DNA of 64,000 nt from Acinetobacter calcoaceticus. Lineage in GTDB: Bacteria > Pseudomonadota > Gammaproteobacteria > Pseudomonadales > Moraxellaceae. The notes below the pieces were generated by a model. That model was not told the DNA's origin and did no database searches. It saw nothing but the letters and a program-made list of their open reading frames with translations. The stretch spans positions 25,855 through 89,854 of the forward strand of contig NZ_SLVJ01000015.1 of assembly GCF_004345325.1 (NCBI RefSeq), read 5' to 3'. Position numbers and translations under genes: made by a program. How positions within the stretch are numbered: the stretch's first letter is position 1; each line of letters opens with the position of its first letter. Below, piece by piece: positions 17,525 to 25,563 of the stretch.

Positions 17525-18790
17525 ATGCAATTATCACCAACTCGGGTCTATGTCTTACTTTTTAGCTTGTATTGGGCGCAGGGTTTACCTGTGGGGTTTA
17601 TGACTCATGCCTTGCCAGTGATCTTGAGGGCTCAAGGTGTTTCTTTGGCGCATATTGGTGGTTTTGGTTTGTTGATGGCGCCGTGGGCGATTAAGTTTTT
17701 ATGGGCACCTTGGGTGGATCGATTCAGTTGTCGTTGCTTGGGTCACTATCGGGCTTGGATTTTGCTGACGCAGGGCTTGAGCGTAGTTATCTTGATTGTG
17801 TTGTCCTTTATTCCGATCCATGCCTTAAATCAACCGCAGTATCTGCTGTGGTTTTTTATTGCCTTGCTCAGTCTCAATAGCATGGGGGCAACCCAAGATA
17901 TTGCCACCGATGCCTTAGCAGTTAATCTATTAAAAACTAAGCAACAACACTGGGGCAATATGTTCCAAGTGCTAGGTTCACGTTTGGGGTTTATCGTGGG
18001 GGGTGGCGCAATTCTTTATGCCTTGGATTTATTGACTTGGCAGGCGACATTTTTAATCTTGGCAGCATTGGTTTTACTGAATAGTGTTGCGATTTTATTG
18101 TTTAAAGAATCGCACTATTTACCCTCAACCAGCCAGCATAAGACTGGGAATAAAGGGTCTACTCTACAGTTATGGCACACTTATCGGGCTTATTTTAGCC
18201 AGAATAAAACCTTATTTTATTGGCTTTGGGTACTGTGCAGTATCAAAGTCAGTGATGGTTTATCGGGGCCTATCAGCAAACCATTGCTGGTTGATATGGG
18301 TCTGAGCCTGAGCCAGATTGGGCTCTATATCACCATGCTGGGTGCCGCTGCTGCTTTGCTCGGTGCGGGCTTGGCCAGTATTTGTTTACAACGTATGCAG
18401 CGTCATCATGCATTATTGTTGTTTTCGATATTAAAGTTATTGAGTCTATTTGGATTTGTTTGGTTAGGCTTTAAGTTTGAGCAGGGGCAAAGTGTTGCAC
18501 CATGGATGATCTATGCCATTAATGCCGCTGAGGATCTATTCGCAGCGATGTTATTGGTGGTCATACTGACTTTGGTGATGCAATACAGCCGATTGCAGCA
18601 TGCAGGCACCGATTTTACTATACAGGTATCGATTATGGCCTTGGTTAGCGGTGGCTTATATAGCTTAAGTGGCGTATTCGGGGATGTGCTGGGCTATGCA
18701 GATTATCTTTTGGCCATCGCTGTATTGGGTATTCTCATGCTCTGGCCGATCTGGCTTTGGCGAAGACATTACCGTCAACCCATGGCCTAG
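17525..18790 (+). CDS. MFS transporter, AmpG/RhtX-FptX type (probable siderophore or muropeptide uptake)
   Basis: 421 residues, about 12 membrane helices. The N-terminus (LYWAQGLPVGFMTHALP) and the PWAIKFLWAPWVDRF loop are typical of the PAT/AmpG branch and, within it, of RhtX/FptX proteins that carry ferri-siderophores over the inner membrane. AmpG itself is usually longer, which favours the RhtX/FptX assignment. No siderophore biosynthesis gene is adjacent. Stand-alone gene, divergent from the acyltransferase. Assignment to siderophore import is an inference. Confidence 0.75.
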   Translation: MQLSPTRVYVLLFSLYWAQGLPVGFMTHALPVILRAQGVSLAHIGGFGLLMAPWAIKFLWAPWVDRFSCRCLGHYRAWILLTQGLSVVILIVLSFIPIHALNQPQYLLWFFIALLSLNSMGATQDIATDALAVNLLKTKQQHWGNMFQVLGSRLGFIVGGGAILYALDLLTWQATFLILAALVLLNSVAILLFKESHYLPSTSQHKTGNKGSTLQLWHTYRAYFSQNKTLFYWLWVLCSIKVSDGLSGPISKPLLVDMGLSLSQIGLYITMLGAAAALLGAGLASICLQRMQRHHALLLFSILKLLSLFGFVWLGFKFEQGQSVAPWMIYAINAAEDLFAAMLLVVILTLVMQYSRLQHAGTDFTIQVSIMALVSGGLYSLSGVFGDVLGYADYLLAIAVLGILMLWPIWLWRRHYRQPMA

Positions 18791-18899
18791 CGCTTAAATC
18801 GAATTGCTTTAGTGGAGTGGTGATTGAAATTTAAGCAATGTTTCAGAACGTGTTGTAGTTTGAGGGAATGTAAGAATAATATTTATAATTCGAATATTG

Positions 18900-18916
18900 A
18901 TTAAGTTAATTTTAAG
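18900..18916 (+). promoter_or_regulatory. PmrA box upstream of eptA
   Basis: ATTAAG-N5-TTTAAG fits the HTTAAD-N5-HTTAAD pattern bound by Acinetobacter PmrA. It ends 48 nt before the eptA start codon, and a possible -10 (TAAATT, 18927-18932) follows 10 nt later. Supports autoregulation of the eptA-pmrAB operon. Confidence 0.75.
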
Positions 18917-18964
18917 TTTAGTTTTTTAAATTGGCGCTTTCCAAACTCAAATATCAATATAAAG

Positions 18965-20626
18965 ATGCCAAAATTCATATCAAAAATTAAAATACCCAAC
19001 GTACAGATATCACTCGTCGTGTTCAATTTGTTGGTTGCACTTTGGATTGGATTATTTCTCAATCATGTATTTCTGCAAAAGGTCTTTGAACTCACACCCT
19101 ATAGTGGCTTTAAAGCCTATCTGTTTATTTTTGCCACAGCGTGTGTATTGATTGCTTTGTATAACTTGATTTTTCAGTTGATTAACTGGAAATGGACAGT
19201 GAAATTATTCAGCATCATTTTGATTTTTATTGGTGGTTTCGCGGCATATTTTGTCGGTTCTTTGGGTGTTTGGATTACCCCAGATCAAATCCAAAATACC
19301 ATGCAAACTGATATGCGTGAAGCCCGCGATCTATTGTCAATTCGATTGGTGATGTGGACGATATTTTGTGTGTTGTTACCGATAGCTGTATTGTGTTGGA
19401 TTAAGATCAAGCCGCAGCCATTAAACAAATCAGTGCTACAACGTTTAATGAGTGCCGTTGCATCATTATTGATCATCTTGGGTCTATTATTTGTTTTCTA
19501 CGTGGATTATGCCGCGATTTTTCGTGAGCATCGTAGTTTGAAGGGAATGATTTCACCGCAGAATGCAATTGCTTCAACCTATTCGTATTATAAGAAAAAA
19601 GCACCGAAGAAAAATCTACCCTTTCTCAGTTATGGTCAGGATGCAAAACTTGTCTCCAATGTGGGTGGTCAGGAATTGCCAAAATTAATGGTGTTGGTGG
19701 TCGGTGAAACTGCACGTGCTGAGAGTTTCTCTTTGAATGGTTATGCCAAAGACACCAATCCTGAACTATCTAAACAAGCCGATATTATTAATTATAGTAA
19801 TGTCAGTTCTTGTGGAACTGCGACAGCTGTGTCTTTACCATGTATGTTTTCAGGCATGCCGAGAAAACAATATGACGAACAATTGGCTGGTCAACGCGAA
19901 GGTATGCTGGATATTGCACAACGTGCTGGATATAAAGTCACTTGGATTGATAATAATTCGGGTTGTAAAGGCACCTGTGATCGAGTGGAAAAATACGTTA
20001 TTCCAGAACCTATTAAACAAAAATGGTGCGAAGGGAAATATTGTGAAGATGAATTGTTGGTTGATTCACTAAGTGATTATATTGCTAAAATACCTGCAGG
20101 TGACAGTACACCGAGATTGGTGGTGTTGCACCAACTAGGTAGTCATGGCCCGTCATACTTTAAACGCACACCTGAAGCTTTTCGAAAATTTACCCCAGGG
20201 TGTAATACCAATGCCATTCAAGGCTGCAGCAACGAACAATTGGTCAATGTCTATGACAACTCAATTTTCTATACCGATCATGTTCTAAATCAAGTGATTG
20301 AAGTTTTAAAGAAACAGGATCAATATCGAACTGGTTTCTGGTATGTTTCTGATCATGGTGAGTCTACAGGGGAAAAAGGTATGTATTTACATGGCGCACC
20401 TTATGCGATTGCACCGAGCCAACAAACCCATATTCCAATGATCCTATGGTTCTCACCGCAGTGGAAAAAGTCAGCGACAACGCAGGTCAATTGTTTGGCA
20501 CAGCAAGGCACTAAAACCCTGAGTCATGATAATTTATTCCCGAGTTTACTCAGCTTACTTGATGTAAAATCAAGTGTAATTGATCCAAAAAATAATATGT
20601 TAAGTCAATGTGGGGCGACAATTTGA
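18965..20626 (+). CDS. eptA: Lipid A phosphoethanolamine transferase EptA/PmrC
   Basis: Inner-membrane enzyme with a periplasmic catalytic domain. It moves phosphoethanolamine from phosphatidylethanolamine to lipid A phosphates, lowering negative charge and polymyxin binding. 553 residues: five membrane helices in the first ~185, then a sulfatase-fold domain. Metal/nucleophile residues: Glu248 in GETAR, Thr285 in SSCGTATAVS, SDHGES and LHGAPY near the C-terminus, plus paired cysteines (SCG, PCMF, GCKGTC, WCEGKYC) for disulfides. First gene of eptA-pmrA-pmrB; called pmrC in Acinetobacter. Confidence 0.96.
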   Translation: MPKFISKIKIPNVQISLVVFNLLVALWIGLFLNHVFLQKVFELTPYSGFKAYLFIFATACVLIALYNLIFQLINWKWTVKLFSIILIFIGGFAAYFVGSLGVWITPDQIQNTMQTDMREARDLLSIRLVMWTIFCVLLPIAVLCWIKIKPQPLNKSVLQRLMSAVASLLIILGLLFVFYVDYAAIFREHRSLKGMISPQNAIASTYSYYKKKAPKKNLPFLSYGQDAKLVSNVGGQELPKLMVLVVGETARAESFSLNGYAKDTNPELSKQADIINYSNVSSCGTATAVSLPCMFSGMPRKQYDEQLAGQREGMLDIAQRAGYKVTWIDNNSGCKGTCDRVEKYVIPEPIKQKWCEGKYCEDELLVDSLSDYIAKIPAGDSTPRLVVLHQLGSHGPSYFKRTPEAFRKFTPGCNTNAIQGCSNEQLVNVYDNSIFYTDHVLNQVIEVLKKQDQYRTGFWYVSDHGESTGEKGMYLHGAPYAIAPSQQTHIPMILWFSPQWKKSATTQVNCLAQQGTKTLSHDNLFPSLLSLLDVKSSVIDPKNNMLSQCGATI

Positions 20627-21327
20627 ATCTAACGCGTAGTATCACCACCAGCATATTAATGATTGAAGATGATTTTATGATTGCTGAATCCACCATGACC
20701 TTGTTGCGTTTTCATCAGTTTGATGTGGATTGGGTGAACAACGGTTTAGATGGCTTAAAGCGTTTGGCTGAGCATCATTATGATCTGATTTTGCTCGACT
20801 TAGGCTTGCCAATGATGGATGGGATGCAGGTTTTAAAACAAATTCGTCTAAAGACCAATATACCTGTGTTGATTATTTCTGCGCGTGACCAACTTGAGAA
20901 TCGTGTCAGTGGCTTAAACCAAGGTGCTGATGATTATCTGATTAAACCTTATGAGTTTGATGAATTATTGGCGAGGATTAGTGCCTTATTACGCCGATGC
21001 GGTCGCGATTCAAGTCATCATGTAGCCGAAAGTAAAATCAGTTGTGGGGATGTGACCTTAGATATCGAACAACATATTGTGACTCTCAACGGGGCAGAAA
21101 TTGAATTGTCCAATCGTGAATGGGCAATATTGATGCCCTTGATGACCCATCCAAACAAGATCTTTTCCAAAGCCAATTTAGAAGATAAATTGTATGACTT
21201 TGATAGTGAGGTAAACAGCAACACCATCGAAGTCTATGTGCATCATTTACGCTCTAAATTGGGGAAGGATTTTATTCGTACCATTCGTGGGCTAGGATAT
21301 AGGTTGGGTCAGGCACAGAAGTTGTAA
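20623..21327 (+). CDS. pmrA: Response regulator PmrA (OmpR family)
   Basis: Receiver plus winged-helix DNA-binding protein that activates eptA. Phospho-acceptor Asp59 in LLDLGLPMMDG, acidic pair EDD at 15-17 and Lys in DDYLIKPYEF are intact. The C-terminal domain contains NTIEVYVHHLRSKLGKDF and FIRTIRGLGYRLG. The start chosen is TTG at 20623, which overlaps the eptA stop as TTGA and has GTGGGG 6 nt upstream; the ATG at 20608 lies inside eptA with no ribosome site. Close resemblance to A. baumannii PmrA begins only at ILMIEDDFMIAES. Confidence 0.96.
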   Translation: MNLTRSITTSILMIEDDFMIAESTMTLLRFHQFDVDWVNNGLDGLKRLAEHHYDLILLDLGLPMMDGMQVLKQIRLKTNIPVLIISARDQLENRVSGLNQGADDYLIKPYEFDELLARISALLRRCGRDSSHHVAESKISCGDVTLDIEQHIVTLNGAEIELSNREWAILMPLMTHPNKIFSKANLEDKLYDFDSEVNSNTIEVYVHHLRSKLGKDFIRTIRGLGYRLGQAQKL

Positions 21328-21330
21328 TTT

Positions 21331-22659
21331 ATGAAGCAACATTATTCTCTTAAAAGGCGGTTGATCAGCTATATCTCAATCTTTAGTGTGATTTTGGGAT
21401 GTGTATTAATATTGGCGGCCTACCGTATTTCTTTAAGGGAATTAAACGAAATTCTCGATGCGCAAATGGTCTATTTGGCTGAGCGGGTGGCTTTAAATGT
21501 GCATCCGATTCAAAGTCATTTTGATTCACACGAGCATTATCATGAAGAAGATTTATTTATTGATGTGTGGGCTTATGTAGACAAGACCGATGAAGTCCAT
21601 GATCAACATTTATTGGTGGGAAAAAAGGAGAATGCTGGATTTTACTGGCATGAAAATGGTGATGGGGAGTGGGTGACTTATATTTTACCCACCACAGAAT
21701 ATCAGATCCAAATTAGCCAACAACTCAAAGTTAGAAAGTTATTGGCCTTAGAGTTAGCCGGCAGTATGTTTTTACCTTATCTGTTGATTTTGCCTTTAGC
21801 GATCCTAGGTTTGGTATTTATTATTTCGCGTAATTTAAAACCGCTTGATGATATGAAGTCTGAGCTATCACAACGTGATCCAAGTGATTTGGCATTAATT
21901 AATAACAGTGCTTATCCCATCGAACTGGTTCCCACCATCAATGAGATGAATGATTTATTTGAGCGAATTTCAGTATCTCAACAAGAACAAAAACAATTCG
22001 TTGCTGATGCTGCGCATGAATTAAGAACGCCGATTACAGCATTGAATCTGCAAAGTAAAATTTTAATTCGTCAGTTTCCTGAAGATCGAAACCTGATCAA
22101 TCTTGCCAAAGGTTTAGCTCGAATCCAACATTTGGTCAGTCAGCTATTGGCCTTGGCCAAACAAGACAATGCATTAAATCATGAAGAGTCGATGACTAAT
22201 TTCTCGCTGAATGAAGTCGCAGTTCAATGTATCGAGCAATTAATGAATTTAGCCATGGAAAAAGAAATTGATATGGGCTTTATTCGAAATGAGTTGGTAC
22301 AGATTCAGAGTATTGAACATTCGGTGCATTCAATTATTTATAATCTTTTAGACAATGCGATTAAATACACCCCAAACAATGGGGTGATTAATATGTCGAT
22401 TTACCAATCTGATCCTGATCATGTGACCTTATTAATCGAAGATAGTGGACAAGGACTGACGACTGAACAATATACGCTGGTATTAAAACGTTTCTATCGT
22501 GTCCACCATCATTTAACCGTAGGCAGTGGATTGGGCTTACCCATTGTGGATAAAGCGATTCAACAACTGGGCGGAAGTTTCAATCTCTCCCGTAGCGTGG
22601 AGCTTGGTGGCTTATCCGCTACAGTGAAACTTCCGTTAAGGTTGCAGCACAAAGCTTAA
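21331..22659 (+). CDS. pmrB: Sensor histidine kinase PmrB
   Basis: Partner kinase of PmrA. 442 residues: membrane helix 10-32, a periplasmic sensor of about 110 residues, membrane helix ~143-166, HAMP linker, and dimerisation domain with His229 in ADAAHELRTPITAL. The ATPase domain has N box NLLDNAIKYTP, G1 EDSGQGLT and G2 GSGLGLPIVDKA. The periplasmic part carries many His and acidic residues (HFDSHEHYHEED), which may sense metal or pH; that is inference. Starts 3 nt after pmrA. Confidence 0.96.
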   Translation: MKQHYSLKRRLISYISIFSVILGCVLILAAYRISLRELNEILDAQMVYLAERVALNVHPIQSHFDSHEHYHEEDLFIDVWAYVDKTDEVHDQHLLVGKKENAGFYWHENGDGEWVTYILPTTEYQIQISQQLKVRKLLALELAGSMFLPYLLILPLAILGLVFIISRNLKPLDDMKSELSQRDPSDLALINNSAYPIELVPTINEMNDLFERISVSQQEQKQFVADAAHELRTPITALNLQSKILIRQFPEDRNLINLAKGLARIQHLVSQLLALAKQDNALNHEESMTNFSLNEVAVQCIEQLMNLAMEKEIDMGFIRNELVQIQSIEHSVHSIIYNLLDNAIKYTPNNGVINMSIYQSDPDHVTLLIEDSGQGLTTEQYTLVLKRFYRVHHHLTVGSGLGLPIVDKAIQQLGGSFNLSRSVELGGLSATVKLPLRLQHKA

Positions 22660-22682
22660 ATCTGGTGTTGTTCTTGGGACTG

Positions 22683-23366
22683 CTATTTGGCTCCGAGATT
22701 AAGTTTGCGATAAAACACTGCAAACAAAACACTGTTTAGCGCAAAGACATACCAAGCAGTCCAGAGATTATGGCTTAGAAAATGTGCACCACGCATCATT
22801 TGTCCCCAACCCAACACTGAACCAATGACCAATCCTGCAATCAGAAACAGATAAGCACGTTTGCGATTGCTGAGTCGATAGACAAAATATCCAGTCATGA
22901 GGGCAAAACCTGCACTGGCATGCCCACCAGGGGAGCAATGACCTTGGGTCGCGCTAAAATCCCAAACCCAAGCTGTGGCTGTAGGTTCAACCATATTCCA
23001 TGGACAATCATGCCGAGATTGCGATTTAAGTAAGCCAACCAGTCCAGTAGACAAGGCACTGACCCAAAACATATAGCCATAAATCGCACGATTGGGTTTA
23101 AAGCGTTCGATTTTAAAAGACAAGATCCACAGCACTAAAAAGCTGATATAAACCGCAAATAATAGTTTCTTAAACAACTGGTGATTAATGTCAGTAAGTA
23201 ACCAATGGTTTCGGTAGATAAATTGACCTGAGCTATCCATCCAAGGTTGGATCAAATAGAGGTCAATTTTCCCGCCAATGGGGAACAGCAACAGCAGCAG
23301 GATTAAACTAATAAAGAGGATAATAAAATCAGTGCTTAAGTATTTTTTTTGAGTTGCAGAAATCAT
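22683..23366 (-). CDS. PAP2-family membrane phosphatase, probable PmrA regulon member
   Basis: 227 residues with about six membrane helices. PAP2 motifs: Lys114/Arg118 in KSQSRHDCPW, PGGHASAG (146-153, His149) and RGAHFLSH (Arg192, His195). The third motif ends in His199 where an Asp is usual, and the second has Gly for Ser. Related enzymes remove or transfer phosphates on undecaprenyl pyrophosphate, phosphatidylglycerol phosphate or lipid A (PgpB, LpxE, LpxT). It is convergent with pmrB, and its promoter has four tandem PmrA-like hexamers, so a lipid-phosphate role in polymyxin response is the best inference. Substrate not shown. Confidence 0.88.
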   Translation of the reverse strand: MISATQKKYLSTDFIILFISLILLLLLFPIGGKIDLYLIQPWMDSSGQFIYRNHWLLTDINHQLFKKLLFAVYISFLVLWILSFKIERFKPNRAIYGYMFWVSALSTGLVGLLKSQSRHDCPWNMVEPTATAWVWDFSATQGHCSPGGHASAGFALMTGYFVYRLSNRKRAYLFLIAGLVIGSVLGWGQMMRGAHFLSHNLWTAWYVFALNSVLFAVFYRKLNLGAK

Positions 23367-23416
23367 TTTAGTAAACGAAGCTTATTATTACAGTGCTGCT
23401 ATTAGATCAAGTAGAG

Positions 23417-23455
23417 CTTAATTTGATCTTAATTAGTGCTTAATTTGTACTTAAA
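23417..23455 (-). promoter_or_regulatory. Four-hexamer PmrA-box array upstream of the PAP2 gene
   Basis: Read towards the PAP2 gene: TTTAAG (23455-23450), ATTAAG (23444-23439), ATTAAG (23433-23428), ATTAAG (23422-23417). Each hexamer is followed by a 5-base spacer, giving an exact 11-bp period. Last unit is 50 nt from the PAP2 start. TAATAG at 23404-23399 could be the -10. Confidence 0.8.
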
Positions 23456-23618
23456 AATCATGGGGCGTTTTTTTATACGATTTGGTCGATACTGGGTATT
23501 TTCCACTTAACTTGTTTGCGGAATTATGGCAAAGTCATCTGATATAAAACTCACAAATTGTGCTAGGGCATGATCAATAAAAATTGCGAATTAAACCGAA
23601 TCAATTGGACATTCTAAA

Positions 23619-24302
23619 ATGCAAATTCAAGGCATACTTTTTGATTTAGACAATACCTTAACGCATCGTGAACACAGTATAGATGCCTACAGCCTGTATT
23701 TGGCAGAACAGTTTTTCCCATGCTACACCCGGTCAGATTTAAAGCTCATCGGTGAGATTATTCGCTCAATTGATCAAGGCGGCTATCCCGATATTATAAG
23801 CATGACCCATCCAAGTATTGGGGACTCAGTCGCATTTGCCTTGTTAAAACAACTGGATTGGAAAAATCCTCCCAGTATGCAGCAACTCACCGAGTTTTGG
23901 TTTCAACAGTTTGGCTTAGCTGCTGTGGCTATGGATCATGCTGAGGCGGTATTACATAAATTAAAAGCCATGGGCTATAAACTGGCGGTGGTCTCCAATG
24001 GGGCACATGCAACCCGTTTAAAAATCATCGAAGGTTTGGGGTTTAGCCACTATTTTGATTTGATTATGAGTTCTGAGGCAGCAGGCGTGAGCAAACCCAA
24101 TGCGCAGATCTTCCATACCACCTGCGCACAACTCAAGCTTAAGCCAGAACAGGTTTTATATATTGGTGATCACCCGATAAATGATTTTCTGGGTGCAACC
24201 CAAGCCGGTCTAAGAGCACTATTGCTACAAGGTTTTCATGCTGAGGACGTGGCTGAGGGATATCGTATCGCCAAATTGACCGAGATTTTCGATTACCTCT
24301 AA
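23619..24302 (+). CDS. HAD superfamily hydrolase (HAD-IA, phosphatase-like)
   Basis: 227-residue cytoplasmic phosphatase-type protein. HAD motif I DLDNT (Asp9, Asp11), motif II in VVSNGAH, motif III Lys in SKPNAQIF and motif IV GDHPINDFLGA are all present, with a four-helix cap between residues ~15 and 95. YjjG/PGP-like architecture suggests a small phosphometabolite or nucleotide substrate; not determined. Stand-alone gene, 250 bp from the PAP2 gene; the PmrA-like array in that gap is oriented away from it. Confidence 0.88.
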   Translation: MQIQGILFDLDNTLTHREHSIDAYSLYLAEQFFPCYTRSDLKLIGEIIRSIDQGGYPDIISMTHPSIGDSVAFALLKQLDWKNPPSMQQLTEFWFQQFGLAAVAMDHAEAVLHKLKAMGYKLAVVSNGAHATRLKIIEGLGFSHYFDLIMSSEAAGVSKPNAQIFHTTCAQLKLKPEQVLYIGDHPINDFLGATQAGLRALLLQGFHAEDVAEGYRIAKLTEIFDYL

Positions 24303-24327
24303 ACTTGTTTATGGTCGATTTGATTCA

Positions 24328-24846
24328 TTACAACATGATTACCGCAATGCCTGCAGCCAATATCATCACGTAGAAAGGATGAATATTTTTAATCAGACTG
24401 AGCAGAGTTGAGAGGATCAAGATGCTGATCAAAAGCGGATTTTGTAATGACGTTTCTGCAATGAGCCAAGCACTGACCAAGATTAAACTCACAGTAATGG
24501 GCTTGAGTGCAGTTTCAAGTTTGGCTCGAACTGGATGCTGTTTAAAGCGATCCCAATAGCGTATGACGATCAGGGTAATGATGGATGAGGGTGCAAATTT
24601 AGCGATCGATGTCACCACTAAACCCATAGGGCCTGCAACATGCCAGCCCACCAAAGGGACAATCATCATATTGGGTCCCGGAGCCGCTTGAGCCAAGGCA
24701 AACATATAACTAAATTGTTGTGCGGTCATCCAATGATGCACCTCGACGACTTGATGTTGCATTTCAGGAAGTACGGCGTTGCCACCGCCAAATGCCATGA
24801 GTGACAATTGAGTAAATACAATCGCTAAGCTGATCAGTACATTCAT
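24328..24846 (-). CDS. Chromate transporter family protein, second half-size subunit
   Basis: 173 residues from the ATG at 24846, which has AGGAG 10 nt upstream and overlaps the stop of the preceding gene as ATGA. Contains the CHR-family motifs FGGGNAVLPE and QAAPGPNM. About five to six hydrophobic segments. With the neighbouring half it would form a heterodimeric chromate/sulfate transporter; in characterised pairs both halves are needed. Whether the substrate is chromate is unproved. Confidence 0.88.
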   Translation of the reverse strand: MNVLISLAIVFTQLSLMAFGGGNAVLPEMQHQVVEVHHWMTAQQFSYMFALAQAAPGPNMMIVPLVGWHVAGPMGLVVTSIAKFAPSSIITLIVIRYWDRFKQHPVRAKLETALKPITVSLILVSAWLIAETSLQNPLLISILILSTLLSLIKNIHPFYVMILAAGIAVIML

Positions 24847-25457
24847 GCTGTGGTTACTCCTGTCCAATATAAATTGATGCTCACCAGAATGAATAACGTC
24901 AGGAGCAACGGCAGTTTAAAAACCAGCAGCAGTAGCGCACACAGCAGTAATGTGACATAGGTTAATCGGCCTTTTAAAATCGGCTTGAGCAACTTAAATC
25001 CTGTGGCAAATAATAATCCCGCAGCCGCCGCAGCAAGCCCTTGGATGATGTGTTGAATGGTCGGGATATGTTGGAATTGGGCATATAGCTGATAGCTCAG
25101 TACCACGATCAAAGTGGGCGCAGAGATTAATCCGAGTAACGCACTCAGCGCACCTTTCAAACCTTGAAATCGCATCCCGATGACCACGGTCATATTGATG
25201 ATGTTGCCACCCGGCAAGATTTGACAGATACCGAGCAGATCGGTGAATTGTGCAGTGCTCAGCCATTTTTGTTGTTCAACCAATACGCTTTGCGCCATCG
25301 GCAATACGCCACCAAAACCTATGACTGCCAATTTCATAAAGCCCCAAAACAGTTGAGGATTGGTTGGCACTATTAGCTGATCGCTGTGTTTTTTATTCGC
25401 TGATAAGGCTGTACTTATAGGCTGCTGTACAGCGAATTTCGCTTGACACTTACTCAT
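24843..25457 (-). CDS. Chromate transporter family protein, first half-size subunit
   Basis: 204 residues from the ATG at 25457 (an upstream in-frame TTG at 25469 is possible). CHR-family motifs IGFGGVLPMAQ and QILPGGNIINM correspond to the FGG-P and PGP-type motifs of the other half; here PGP is replaced by PGG. A ~40-residue polar N-terminal extension precedes the first helix. Coupled to the second subunit by ATGA overlap and divergent from a LysR regulator. Confidence 0.87.
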   Translation of the reverse strand: MSKCQAKFAVQQPISTALSANKKHSDQLIVPTNPQLFWGFMKLAVIGFGGVLPMAQSVLVEQQKWLSTAQFTDLLGICQILPGGNIINMTVVIGMRFQGLKGALSALLGLISAPTLIVVLSYQLYAQFQHIPTIQHIIQGLAAAAAGLLFATGFKLLKPILKGRLTYVTLLLCALLLLVFKLPLLLTLFILVSINLYWTGVTTA

Positions 25458-25538
25458 GGCTTTGCCCAATCGTTGTGGATTGAAGGGCAGTATGCGCTTG
25501 TCGAAGTATGTTGAAAAATGCTAATTTTAGCGTCAGAA

Positions 25539-25553
25539 ATACTTATTGAGTAT
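25539..25553. promoter_or_regulatory. Candidate LysR-type operator
   Basis: ATACT-TATTG-AGTAT is a perfect 15-bp dyad of the T-N11-A type, in the gap between the divergent chromate transporter and LysR genes. It overlaps the ATG at 25552, which argues for the downstream start of the regulator. Only one site seen. Confidence 0.35.
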
Positions 25554-25563
25554 GGAAAAAATC

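Noticed and set aside
23417..23455. PmrA array as regulator of the HAD gene at 23619
   Set aside because: Boxes are in the orientation used at eptA only when read towards PAP2, and are 164 bp from the HAD start versus 50 bp from PAP2.
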